Assembly: GCF_040706615.1 (NCBI RefSeq)
Contig: NZ_JAPDRF010000003.1
Location: 186,001 to 250,000, forward strand
Direction of reading: 5' to 3'
DNA: 64,000 nucleotides
Source: Lentisalinibacter sediminis
GTDB taxonomy: Bacteria; Pseudomonadota; Gammaproteobacteria; Steroidobacterales; Woeseiaceae
The notes below the pieces were generated by a model. It was not told where the DNA came from. It worked only from the letters and a program-made list of their open reading frames with translations, and did no database searches. Both the position numbers and the translations under genes were made by a program. Of this stretch, positions 1 through 7,779 are shown one piece after another (the stretch's first letter is position 1; each line of letters starts with the position of its first letter).

Positions 1-789
1 GATCGGCTCCCCGGCGGCCACCGGTTTGACCGCGATCAGCGTGGAGAGGAACTCCATGGCCGGCTCGAGGCCGAGCTCCGCGCCCGTCTCGTCGGGGAAC
101 GGCGATATGCCATACAGGCAGATGCCTGGCCGGATCCAGGCGGGACCGAACCCCGGCCAGCCTGCCGCCATCACGTCCAGCTCCGTCTTCCAGCCGAGTA
201 TGGCGGCGGAATTGGCCAGGGTGACCGCGCCGTCGAAGCCGTCGGCGGCCGCCCGCAGGGAACCGATCTGCGCCGACGTCATGCCGTCTTGCAGCCGTTC
301 GGCCTGGGCGAAGTGGGTCATGAGCCGGAGTTCAGCCACGGCAGGCGAGGACCGCAGGGCGCGCACCGCCTCCGGCACGTCCGCCGGGTCGATGCCGAGT
401 CGGTGCATCCCGGTATCCACCTTCAGCCACACCGTCAGGGGCAGCTCCGGCGGCGACCCGGTCAGCAGTCGGACCTGTTCGCCACTGTGGACGACCAGCT
501 CGAGCCGCTGCGCCCTCGCGAGCGCCAGATCGTGGCTGTCGAATACCCCCTCGAGCAACACCAGGGGCTTGTCAATGCCGGCCTCACGGAGCCGCAGCGC
601 CTCCTCCATACGCGCCACCGCAAAGGCATCGGCGGCATCCAGCGCCGTCGCGGCCGCCACCAGCCCGTGGCCGTAGCCGTTCGACTTGATGACGGCCATC
701 ACCCGGTAGCCTGGCGCGCGTCTCCTCAACTCGGCCAGGTTGTGCCTGAGTGCGCCGGTATGCACCCGCGCGCAGGCCGTCGCCCTCAC
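1..789 (-). CDS. alr: alanine racemase, C-terminus cut by window edge
   Basis: Pyridoxal-phosphate enzyme converting L- to D-alanine for peptidoglycan. The 263 residues present contain the PLP lysine motif VIKSNGYGHG about 30 residues from the start and the barrel motifs VDTGMHRLG and LANSAA. The C-terminal beta domain, with the second catalytic base, lies mostly beyond the left edge. No ATG fits the family N-terminus. I place the start at GTG 789-787, which overlaps the dnaB stop as GTGA, so translation is probably coupled to dnaB; there is no clear Shine-Dalgarno. It is the last gene seen in the rnr-to-alr cluster, where dnaB-alr order is common in gammaproteobacteria. Confidence 0.93.
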   Translation of the reverse strand, partial: MRATACARVHTGALRHNLAELRRRAPGYRVMAVIKSNGYGHGLVAAATALDAADAFAVARMEEALRLREAGIDKPLVLLEGVFDSHDLALARAQRLELVVHSGEQVRLLTGSPPELPLTVWLKVDTGMHRLGIDPADVPEAVRALRSSPAVAELRLMTHFAQAERLQDGMTSAQIGSLRAAADGFDGAVTLANSAAILGWKTELDVMAAGWPGFGPAWIRPGICLYGISPFPDETGAELGLEPAMEFLSTLIAVKPVAAGEPI

Positions 790-2180
790 TGATAGGGCCC
801 GTCGCCCCAGGCGTCAGGCGCCCAGTTCTCGAACTTGGTGAAGCGGCCGAGGAAGGTGAGCGGGAACTCGCCCGTGGGACCGTTGCGCTGTTTGGCGATG
901 GTGATGTCGGCGATGCCCTTGCGCGGGGAGTCGGCATCGTAGACCTCGTCCCGGTAGATGAAGCAGATGATGTCCGCATCCTGCTCGATAGCGCCGGACT
1001 CGCGCAGATCCGACATCACCGGCTTCTTGTCCTGACGCTGCTCGACGCTCCGGTTGAGCTGCGAGAGCGCGATTACCGGCACGGAGAGCTCCTTGGCCAG
1101 CGCCTTCAGCGAGCGCGAGATCTCCGAGATCTCCGTGGCCCGATTCTCCTTGTTGCCCGGCACCTGCATCAGCTGCAGGTAGTCCACAACGACCAGGCCG
1201 AGGCCGTGCTCACGTTTCAGCCGGCGGGCGCGGGCGCGCATCTCGGTGGGCGACAGGGCCGGAGTATCGTCGATGAAAATCGGCGCGTCGGACATCAGCT
1301 GCACGGCCGTGTTGATGCGCGACCAGTCTTCGTCGGGGAAGCGGCCCGTGCGCAGGTGGCTTTGATCCACGCGGCCGAGCGAGGAAATCATGCGGAAGGC
1401 GAGCTGGTCGGCGCTCATCTCCATGGAGTAGATGGCGGTCGGCACCTTCGCGCCGATGGCGGCGTTCTCCGCGATGTTGATGGCGAGGGTCGTCTTGCCC
1501 ATGGACGGGCGGCCCGCGATGATGATCAGGTCGCCGTTCTGCAGGCCCGCCGTCAACTTGTCGAACTCGGTGTAGCCGGAGGAGATACCGGTGATATCGC
1601 CGTCCGACTGATGCAGCATGTCGATCCGGTCGATGGTCTCCGGCAGGATGGACTTCAGGGTCTTGAAACCGCCCCGTCGGGAGCCTTGTTCGGCGATCTC
1701 GAAGACACGGCGCTCGGCGTCGTCCACCAACTCGCCCGCCGTGCGACCTTCCGTCGTGAACGCGCTGCCCGCGATCTCGTTGCCGGCCGAGATCAGCTGG
1801 CGCAGCACGGAGCGCTCGCGCAGGATCTCCGCGTACGCGCGCACGTTGGCCGAGCTCGGTGTCTCGTTGGCCAGCGTGGCCAGGTAGTCGAGGCCGCCGA
1901 CCCTGGCCAGCTCGCCCCGGTTGTCCAGGTGTTCGTGCAGAGTGACCGCATCGGACGGCTGGCCGCTCTCGGACAGACGCCCGATGGCTTCGAAGATCAG
2001 CTGGTGGTCCTTACGGTAGAAATCCTGCGCCGTAATGATATCCGCCACCTTGTCCCAGGCGGCGTTGTCCAGCATCAGGCCGCCGAGCAGCGATTGCTCG
2101 GCCTCCATGCTGTGAGGCGGCGTGCGCAGGCGCGATTCCGCCGCCTCGCGCGCCTCCTGCTCTTCCAGTGCCCGGACCAT
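786..2180 (-). CDS. dnaB: replicative DNA helicase DnaB
   Basis: Hexameric 5'-3' helicase that unwinds DNA at the replication fork. It is 464 residues, normal for the family. The N-terminal helical domain begins at SMEAEQSLLGG near residue 24. The RecA-like motor has Walker A GRPSMGKTT near residue 222 and downstream motifs LVVVDYLQLM and LSQLNRSVEQR. No intein interrupts the motor. It lies 45 bases after rplI and overlaps alr by four bases. Identification is secure; the start could shift by a few residues because the first 20 residues are not conserved. Confidence 0.97.
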   Translation of the reverse strand: MVRALEEQEAREAAESRLRTPPHSMEAEQSLLGGLMLDNAAWDKVADIITAQDFYRKDHQLIFEAIGRLSESGQPSDAVTLHEHLDNRGELARVGGLDYLATLANETPSSANVRAYAEILRERSVLRQLISAGNEIAGSAFTTEGRTAGELVDDAERRVFEIAEQGSRRGGFKTLKSILPETIDRIDMLHQSDGDITGISSGYTEFDKLTAGLQNGDLIIIAGRPSMGKTTLAINIAENAAIGAKVPTAIYSMEMSADQLAFRMISSLGRVDQSHLRTGRFPDEDWSRINTAVQLMSDAPIFIDDTPALSPTEMRARARRLKREHGLGLVVVDYLQLMQVPGNKENRATEISEISRSLKALAKELSVPVIALSQLNRSVEQRQDKKPVMSDLRESGAIEQDADIICFIYRDEVYDADSPRKGIADITIAKQRNGPTGEFPLTFLGRFTKFENWAPDAWGDGPYQ

Positions 2181-2225
2181 TGTGATTGAGTCGCTGACCT
2201 CGCTGATGGCTGCTCCCTGGGGCTG

Positions 2226-2702
2226 TTAGGCGCCCGGGGCGCCGGTGTCCGGCTCCTCCGGGACCACCACCACGGTGATCTCCACGTCCACGTCGGCGTG
2301 CAGGTGAACACCGATGCTGTGCTCGCCGGCCTCGCGCAACGGGCCCTCCTCCGGCAGCCGCACCTCGGCGCGCTCGATCTCGACGCCCTTCTCGGTCACC
2401 GCGTCGGCGATCTCGATGGTGCCCACCGAGCCGAACAGCTTGCCTTCCGGACCGACCTTGGCCGGGATCTCGACCCGCATGTCGGCGAGCTTCTCCGCCC
2501 GCGCCTTCGCGGTACCCAGCTCATCGGCCGCCTGCTTCTCCAGTTCCGCGCGCATGGCCTCGAATTTCGCCACATTCGCCTTCGTGGCCAGCGTCGCCTT
2601 TCCCTGGGGCAGCAGGTAGTTGCGGCCGTAGCCGGACTTCACGGTCACCTTGTCGCCGATGGTGCCCAGGTTTTCGATCTTCTCGAGCAGTATCACTTCC
2701 AT
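2226..2702 (-). CDS. rplI: 50S ribosomal protein L9
   Basis: L9 binds 23S rRNA at the base of the L1 stalk. The N-terminus MEVILLEKIENLG and the glycine-rich KSGYGRNYLLPQGKA segment are diagnostic. The protein is 158 residues from ATG 2702, which has a GGGTGA-type Shine-Dalgarno just upstream; a GTG three codons earlier is the less likely start. The C-terminal domain carries about ten extra acidic residues (EEPDTGAPGA end). It follows the DUF2232 membrane protein and precedes dnaB, as in many pseudomonads and relatives. Confidence 0.96.
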   Translation of the reverse strand: MEVILLEKIENLGTIGDKVTVKSGYGRNYLLPQGKATLATKANVAKFEAMRAELEKQAADELGTAKARAEKLADMRVEIPAKVGPEGKLFGSVGTIEIADAVTEKGVEIERAEVRLPEEGPLREAGEHSIGVHLHADVDVEITVVVVPEEPDTGAPGA

Positions 2703-2753
2703 TCCGTTCACCCGTTGTCAGAGTGCTGCGCCAGGCAGCCTACGTTACCAGAT

Positions 2754-3647
2754 TCATTCCTGCCCGGAGACGACCGGCACTCGCCGGCGAATGTCGATCC
2801 AGGCGTCCAGGTAGCCGCCCAGGGACAGCATCCCGATGACGGCACCGGAGACCGGCGACGGCAGTATCGCCAGTACGTATATCACGATCAGCAGCGCCGG
2901 CGGCCACTGCCGCGCCACGAACAGCCCGTGCACCAGCGCAAGGCCCTGCAGCACGAACGCCACCAGCAGCGCCAGCGCCGAATTCACCAGCCAGGGCGAG
3001 CTGCTCAGCGTCGCCGCCACACTGATGACGGCGGTGGCCAGCGCCAGCGTGCGTCCCAGGTTCAGCTCCCGGAAGCGCCCGAATACGGGCTCTCTCTCCG
3101 GCAGCAGCGCGTACAGCGCGTAGCCAAGCAGAATCACGAGCATCGTGCCGACCCAGGTCATGCCGAACGCGAGGCCCGTTATCAGTACCTGCGCCGTCGC
3201 CACGAATGCCGAGGCGTCCATGGCCATGCCCCCGGCCTCGGCGATATTGCCGGCGAACTGCTCCAGGAACGGCCGCCAGAAGCCACCCACGTCGTCCACC
3301 TGCGCGTAGAACACGCCGACGCCCAGCAGCATCAGGACCGCGAGAGCCTGCGCCGTCAGCGTGAGCGAGCGGGTGGAGACCAGCAGCCAGACCGCTGCCA
3401 GGCTCCCGCCCTGCACCAGCGCCAGATACCACACGAGGGACATCTGGAAGTCCTGCATCAGCGCGACGGCAGCGACCAGCAGCACGGACGCCAGCAAGGC
3501 TGCCGCGACTCCCTCGCGCAGGCCCCGGGCCAACACCGTCAGCACGGTGGTCGCGCCGCTCAGTACCGGCAGCACCGGGAACAGCGCCGCGATCACCAGC
3601 ACCGCACGATGAAAGCGGGCCGTAATCCAGACAGCGATCTGTCGCAT
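2754..3647 (-). CDS. DUF2232-type polytopic membrane protein
   Basis: This 297-residue protein is almost wholly hydrophobic, with roughly eight predicted membrane segments and a short basic C-terminus (DIRRRVPVVSGQE). I match it to the DUF2232/YybS-like membrane protein often found between rpsR and rplI; its biochemical role is unknown. The start is ATG 3647, 48 bases after rpsR; the frame stays open further upstream, but only through rpsR. An 11-bp stem hairpin fills the gap in front of it, so its expression may be set apart from the ribosomal genes. No catalytic motif is visible. Confidence 0.8.
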   Translation of the reverse strand: MRQIAVWITARFHRAVLVIAALFPVLPVLSGATTVLTVLARGLREGVAAALLASVLLVAAVALMQDFQMSLVWYLALVQGGSLAAVWLLVSTRSLTLTAQALAVLMLLGVGVFYAQVDDVGGFWRPFLEQFAGNIAEAGGMAMDASAFVATAQVLITGLAFGMTWVGTMLVILLGYALYALLPEREPVFGRFRELNLGRTLALATAVISVAATLSSSPWLVNSALALLVAFVLQGLALVHGLFVARQWPPALLIVIYVLAILPSPVSGAVIGMLSLGGYLDAWIDIRRRVPVVSGQE

Positions 3648-3654
3648 GGGACCC

Positions 3655-3687
3655 GCCGCCGGCCTTGTGCTCGGAGAGGCCGGCGGC
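3655..3687 (-). other. strong hairpin between rpsR and DUF2232 gene
   Basis: Inverted repeat with an 11-bp perfect stem (GCCGCCGGCCT paired with AGGCCGGCGGC) and an 11-base loop. It lies after the rpsR stop and ends only seven bases before the DUF2232 start codon. There is no U-tract, so it looks like a translation or mRNA-processing element rather than a simple terminator. Function is inferred. Confidence 0.55.
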
Positions 3688-3694
3688 CCGACCG

Positions 3695-3919
3695 TCAGTG
3701 ACGGTCGGTGTAGGGCAGCAGCGCCAGGTAGCGGGCGCGCTTCACGGCCGTGGACAGCTGCCGCTGATAGTGCGACTTCGTGCCGGTGATGCGGCTGGGG
3801 ACGATCTTGCCGGTCTCCGAGATGAAGCTCTTCAGCAGGCCGATGTCCTTGTAGTCGATCTCTTCGATGCCTTCGGCGGTAAAGCGGCAGTACTTGCGCC
3901 GGCGGGAATAGCGACTCAT
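3695..3919 (-). CDS. rpsR: 30S ribosomal protein S18
   Basis: S18 forms a heterodimer with S6 on the platform of the small subunit. The 74 residues include the signature RRRKYCRFTAEGIEEIDYKD and the basic KSHYQRQLSTAVKRARYLALLPY C-terminus. Length and sequence are typical. It follows rpsF by 14 bases. No priB gene lies between rpsF and rpsR, unlike enterobacteria. Confidence 0.98.
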   Translation of the reverse strand: MSRYSRRRKYCRFTAEGIEEIDYKDIGLLKSFISETGKIVPSRITGTKSHYQRQLSTAVKRARYLALLPYTDRH

Positions 3920-3933
3920 GGCAATACTCCTGT

Positions 3934-4497
3934 TCAGGCGGAGCCGGCTTTCGCCGTCTCGCTGTCTTCTGCGGACGTCTCGGCGGCAGCTTCCTCGCCG
4001 CTCTCATCGGCAGAGGCCGCTTCCACGGTCTCTTCCTTCGTCTCGTCCTCTTTCTCGTCCTCTTTATCGTCCTCGTCCTCGGCCTTTTCCTCCTCCTCGG
4101 CGGCCCGGGCACGGGCCTCGGCCTCGGCGCGGGCGTCGCGACGACGCTGGGCTTCACGCTCCTTGGCCTTCTCGTCCTCGACAGCCTTGGCCATCGGCGA
4201 GGCCTCGGTGACGGCATCGTCGCGCTTGATCACGAGGTGGCGCAGCACCGCGTCGTTGAACTTGAACGCGCCGGTGAGTTCATCGAGCGTCTCTCTGGCG
4301 CACTCGATGTTCATCAGGACGTAATGGGCCTTGTGGGCCTTGGCGATGGGATGGGCGAGCTGGCGACGGCCCCAGTCTTCGAGGCGGTGAACGTTGCCGC
4401 CGCCGTCGCTGATCATGCTCTCGTACCGTTCCACCATGGCCGGTACCTGTTCGCTCTGGTCAGGGTGGACCAGAAACACGATCTCGTAGTGTCTCAT
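3934..4497 (-). CDS. rpsF: 30S ribosomal protein S6 with long acidic tail
   Basis: The N-terminal ~95 residues (MRHYEIVFLVHPDQSEQVPAM..., HRLEDWGRRQLAHPIAKAHKAHY) are a normal S6 core that binds S18. The protein is 187 residues, against about 131-135 in E. coli. The extra C-terminal ~80 residues are a low-complexity run rich in Glu, Asp, Ala and Lys, first a charged coiled-coil-like part and then an almost purely acidic end. Start ATG 4497 has an AAAGGGG Shine-Dalgarno. E. coli S6 receives post-translational glutamates from RimK; here the acidic tail is genetically encoded, which may suit high internal salt (inference). Confidence 0.96.
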   Translation of the reverse strand: MRHYEIVFLVHPDQSEQVPAMVERYESMISDGGGNVHRLEDWGRRQLAHPIAKAHKAHYVLMNIECARETLDELTGAFKFNDAVLRHLVIKRDDAVTEASPMAKAVEDEKAKEREAQRRRDARAEAEARARAAEEEEKAEDEDDKEDEKEDETKEETVEAASADESGEEAAAETSAEDSETAKAGSA

Positions 4498-4518
4498 CGT
4501 ATCCCCTTTCGGATTACA

Positions 4519-4540
4519 GCCGCCCGCCTTCCGGTGCGGC
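4519..4540 (-). promoter_or_regulatory. possible S6:S18 autoregulatory leader hairpin of rpsF
   Basis: The rpsF leader contains a compact hairpin, GCCGC-ACCGGAAGGC-GGGCGGC, 22 bases upstream of the start codon. rpsF leaders in many bacteria carry an S6:S18-binding hairpin with an unpaired CCG element that represses the operon. This hairpin is in the right place and of similar composition, but I cannot confirm the consensus by eye. Confidence 0.35.
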
Positions 4541-4579
4541 AAGAGGTTATGTGGAGTCCCGCGCTCGGGCGGGCCGCGA

Positions 4580-4608
4580 ATATTAACCGAGCCCCGGCGA
4601 AGACGCAA
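4580..4608 (-). promoter_or_regulatory. sigma70-type promoter of the rpsF operon
   Basis: On the minus strand, -35 TTGCGT (4608-4603) and -10 TAATAT (4585-4580) are separated by 17 bases. The predicted transcript starts near 4573, about 75 bases before rpsF. The -10 overlaps the rlmB stop codon, so the ribosomal genes can be transcribed independently of rnr-rlmB. Confidence 0.6.
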
Positions 4609-5359
4609 TCAAGCGGCGCTGTCGGCAGGCCTCGTACAGGCATACCCCGGCCGCCACGGACACGTTCAGACTCTCCACACTGCCGGCCATCGGGATGGCG
4701 ATCACGGCATCGCAGCGCTCCGCGACCGCCGCCGCCATGCCCCGCTCCTCGCCGCCGAGCACGAGTGCGACCGGACCGGTGAGATCCGTCCCGTAGAGTC
4801 CGACCTCGGCGCCGTCCGCGGTGCCGATGACGCGCACCCCGTAGTCGTGCAGCCAGTCGATCACCCGCGCCAGGCGTTCCACCCTGGCCAGCGGCACGGA
4901 CTCGGCCGCGCCCGTCGCGACCTTGCGGACCGCGGGCGTGATGCCGGCGGCGTGGCGGCGCGGGATGACTACCGCGTCGACTCCGGCGGCGTCCGCCGTG
5001 CGCAGGCAGGCGCCCAGGTTGTGCGGGTCCTGCACGCCGTCGAGAACCAGCAGCAGCAGGGCCTCCCCGGCGGTCAGTCGCTCCTCCACCAGCGTGCGCA
5101 GCAACGCCTCGTCGAGCGCCGAGGCGCCGCGGAGTTCGGCCACCACCCCCTGATGCCGGGTGCCCGCGGCGAGCGCGTCCAGCCGATTCCGCGCCACCCG
5201 CTCGACGGCCACGCCGGCGGCCGAAGCACCCTCCAGCAACCCGCGGATGCGTTCGTTGTCCGTCCGGCGATCCACGAGCAGCCGGCGGACCCGGCCCGGA
5301 TCCTCGTCCAGCAGACGCGCCACGGCATGGATGCCGGCGCTGAAGCGCGCGCTAGTCAC
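4583..5359 (-). CDS. rlmB: 23S rRNA (guanosine-2'-O-)-methyltransferase RlmB
   Basis: SpoU/TrmH-family enzyme that methylates the 2'-O of G2251 in the 23S rRNA peptidyl-transferase loop, using S-adenosylmethionine. The 258 residues show an N-terminal L30e-like substrate domain and the three SPOUT motifs: NLGACLRTADAAG, LVLGGEERGM and IPMAGSVESLNVSVA. The start ATG 5359 overlaps the rnr stop by eight bases, an operon arrangement shared with E. coli. Nothing unusual in length or motifs. Confidence 0.95.
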   Translation of the reverse strand: MTSARFSAGIHAVARLLDEDPGRVRRLLVDRRTDNERIRGLLEGASAAGVAVERVARNRLDALAAGTRHQGVVAELRGASALDEALLRTLVEERLTAGEALLLLVLDGVQDPHNLGACLRTADAAGVDAVVIPRRHAAGITPAVRKVATGAAESVPLARVERLARVIDWLHDYGVRVIGTADGAEVGLYGTDLTGPVALVLGGEERGMAAAVAERCDAVIAIPMAGSVESLNVSVAAGVCLYEACRQRRLIASSPGLG

Positions 5360-7556
5360 CGGCGTCGGCGAGCCGGAAATCGATGCGCCGGGTATCCAGG
5401 TCCACCCGGTTGACGGTCACCGGCAGCTCGTCACCGAGTGCATACGCCTTGCCGCTGCGGCTGCCGACCAGGCGCTGGGAGCCCGCGTCGTATTCGTAGT
5501 AGTCGTTGCCGAGTGTGGAGACGTGCACCAGACCGTCGATCTGGTACTCGGGGATCTGCACGAACAGGCCGAAGTGGGTCACGCCGGTCACGACGCCCTC
5601 GTACCGGTTGCCGATCTTGTCTTCCATGAACTGGCACTTCAGCCAGGCCTCCACCTCCCGGGTGGCGTCCTCGGCGCGACGCTCGTGGGCGGAGGTGAGC
5701 TGACCCAGTCGTTCCATGTCGCCCCGGTCGTAGCCGAACGCCTTCGGCTTGCCGCCGTTCACCAGGTGTTTGATGGCGCGGTGCACGAGCAGGTCCGGGT
5801 AACGGCGGATCGGCGAGGTGAAATGGGCGTAGGCGTTCAGAGCCAAGCCGAAGTGGCCGATGTTCTCCGGCGTGTACTCGGCGTGGGCCATCGAGCGCAG
5901 CAGCGCCATGGAGATGGCCTGGGAGTCCGGTCGGTCCTGCACCTCCTGCATGAGCTTGCCGAAGTCTTTCGCCTCCACGTGCTCGGGATGCGGCACCTTC
6001 AGCCCGAGCCCGAGCAGATACTCGCGGAAATCCTGGAACTTCTCCGGATCCGGCTTCGCGTGGACGCGGAACAGCGTCGGCACCTTGTGCTGGCGCAGAT
6101 ACTTCGCGGCCTCGACGTTTGCCGCGATCATGCACTCCTCGATCAGCCGGTGCGCGTCATTGCGCTCGAAGGCCCGGATGGCCTCGATCTCGCCGCCCTC
6201 GTCCAGTTCGATCCTGACGGCCGGGATGTCGAGTTCAAGCGCGCCGCGCCGGGCCCTCGCCTTCGCGAAGGCCCGATAGACGTCGTGCAGGTTGCGGATG
6301 TGCGGCGCGATCTCCTCGCGCACCCCGGCGTCGCGGGGCTTCGCGCCCTCGATCAGGTTGCCGACCTGCTCGTACGTGAGCCGGGCAGCGGAGCGCATCA
6401 GCCCCTCGTAGAACGTCGAACGGCGCACCTTGCCGCCGGGCCCCACGATCATCTCGCAGACCAGGCAGAGCCGGTCCACCTTCGGGTTCAGCGAGCACAG
6501 TCCGTTGGATAGCACGGTCGGCAGCATGGGCACCACCCGGTCCGGGAAATAGACCGACGTGCCGCGCTTGGTCGCCTCCCGGTCGATATCCGAGCCGCGC
6601 GCGACGTAGTGGCCCACGTCCGCGATGGCCACCAGCAGACGCCAGCCGCTCTCCACGGGCTCGCAGAAGACGGCGTCGTCGAAGTCCCTGGCGTCGGCAC
6701 CGTCGATGGTGACCAGCGGCAGATCGCGCAGATCGCGCCGTCCCTCCTTGGCCGAAGCGGGCACGTACTTGCCGAAGGCCTTCTCTTCCTGCCGCACGCC
6801 ATCGGGCCATCGATGGGGAATGCCGTGAGCGTGGATGGCGAGGTCGGTGGCCATGCCCCGCTGCCCGGGCGCGCCGAGCACGCGGGTGACGCGGCCGGTT
6901 GGCTGCTCCTGGCGGGACGGGAAATCGACCAGTTCGGCGACCACCATATCGCCGTGCTTCGCGCCGGCTGCTTCTTCCCGGGGAATCAGTACTCTGTGCT
7001 GGATACGGGGGTTGTCGGGCAGTACGAGCCCGATGCCGCGTTCGCGAATATACTGCCCGGCCACCTCACGGGTGCGGTGCTCCAGCACCTCGATCACCTT
7101 GCCTTCAGGGCGACCCCGATGATCCCGCCGGATCACCTTCACGGCAATGCGGTCCTCGTGCATGACCTCCTGCATCTCCCGCGGCGAGAGGTACACGTCC
7201 TCGCCACCCTCGTCCGGGATCAGGAAGCCGAAGCCGTCCGGATGCGCCTGGACCACGCCCGGCACGAGCTGCAGCCGCTCCGTCAGGCAGTACTCCTGAC
7301 TGCGGTTCAGGATCAGCTGCCCGCCGGTGATCATGCGCTTCAGCCGCTCGCCGAGGGCGCGGCGGTGCTTGCTCTCGGTGAGCCCGAAGGCCCCGGATAT
7401 CTCGTCGAAGTGCAGCGGCCGGCCCTTCGACTCGAGCGTGTCCAGAATCTGCCGCCGGTCCGGCAACGGATGCTGGTAGGTCTTCTTCTCCTGGCCGTCC
7501 TGGCCACTCTTGCGGCGGCGTCCGCCGCCCTGTCTGTTCCTGTTCCGTTTAGCCAA
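5352..7556 (-). CDS. rnr: ribonuclease R
   Basis: Processive 3'-5' exoribonuclease that degrades structured RNA and acts in rRNA and tmRNA quality control. Domains in order: basic N-terminus (KRNRNRQGGGRRRKSG), winged-helix region (QILDTLESKGRPLHFDEISGAF), cold-shock domains, RNB catalytic domain with the IDGADARDFDDAV metal-binding motif, and a C-terminal S1 domain (RYEGVVTGVTHFGLFVQ). Start chosen is TTG 7556, preceded by AAGGA six bases upstream and giving 734 residues; no ATG is available nearby. First gene of the rnr-rlmB unit. Confidence 0.95.
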   Translation of the reverse strand: MAKRNRNRQGGGRRRKSGQDGQEKKTYQHPLPDRRQILDTLESKGRPLHFDEISGAFGLTESKHRRALGERLKRMITGGQLILNRSQEYCLTERLQLVPGVVQAHPDGFGFLIPDEGGEDVYLSPREMQEVMHEDRIAVKVIRRDHRGRPEGKVIEVLEHRTREVAGQYIRERGIGLVLPDNPRIQHRVLIPREEAAGAKHGDMVVAELVDFPSRQEQPTGRVTRVLGAPGQRGMATDLAIHAHGIPHRWPDGVRQEEKAFGKYVPASAKEGRRDLRDLPLVTIDGADARDFDDAVFCEPVESGWRLLVAIADVGHYVARGSDIDREATKRGTSVYFPDRVVPMLPTVLSNGLCSLNPKVDRLCLVCEMIVGPGGKVRRSTFYEGLMRSAARLTYEQVGNLIEGAKPRDAGVREEIAPHIRNLHDVYRAFAKARARRGALELDIPAVRIELDEGGEIEAIRAFERNDAHRLIEECMIAANVEAAKYLRQHKVPTLFRVHAKPDPEKFQDFREYLLGLGLKVPHPEHVEAKDFGKLMQEVQDRPDSQAISMALLRSMAHAEYTPENIGHFGLALNAYAHFTSPIRRYPDLLVHRAIKHLVNGGKPKAFGYDRGDMERLGQLTSAHERRAEDATREVEAWLKCQFMEDKIGNRYEGVVTGVTHFGLFVQIPEYQIDGLVHVSTLGNDYYEYDAGSQRLVGSRSGKAYALGDELPVTVNRVDLDTRRIDFRLADAGD

Positions 7557-7586
7557 AATGGTTCCTTGTTCTGAGATCGGGCGCAA

Positions 7587-7615
7587 TTGACAAGGGTATC
7601 GCCCTTGAGTAGAGT
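7587..7615 (+). promoter_or_regulatory. promoter of tRNA-Leu
   Basis: Consensus -35 TTGACA (7587-7592) and -10 TAGAGT (7610-7615) with a 17-base spacer, followed by a GC-rich discriminator and the tRNA 41 bases later. The spacer contains an AAGGG-TATCG-CCCTT inverted repeat (7592-7606). This is one of the best sigma70 matches in the window. Confidence 0.7.
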
Positions 7616-7656
7616 CTCGCGCCTCCGTCGGGGCGCATTCTACGCGCTCCGCACCT

Positions 7657-7743
7657 GCCCAGGTGGCGGAATTGGTAGACGCGCTAGCTTCAGGTGCTAG
7701 TGGGGGCAACCCCGTGGAGGTTCAAGTCCTCTCCTGGGCACCA
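7657..7743 (+). tRNA. tRNA-Leu (anticodon CAG)
   Basis: An 87-base class II tRNA. The acceptor GCCCAGG pairs with CCTGGGC, the D-arm has TGGTAGAC, the anticodon loop TTCAGGT gives CAG, the variable arm is long, the T-arm is GGTTCAAGTCC, and the CCA end is encoded. It reads CUG, the dominant leucine codon in the neighbouring genes. Confidence 0.97.
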
Positions 7744-7779
7744 CTCCAGGCGGTCGTACGCGCGGCAGCCGCCCCGAAC

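Noticed and set aside
750..2189. Long plus-strand open frame opposite dnaB
   Set aside because: It is the GC-rich antisense shadow of a certain gene; no Shine-Dalgarno, no family motif, Arg/Gly/His-biased composition.
3920..3933. Search for priB between rpsF and rpsR
   Set aside because: Only 14 bases separate the genes, so priB is absent from its enterobacterial position.
2754..4217. 487-codon reading of the DUF2232 frame back through rpsR and rpsF
   Set aside because: The upstream 190 codons overlap rpsR and rpsF in another frame; the real start is ATG 3647.
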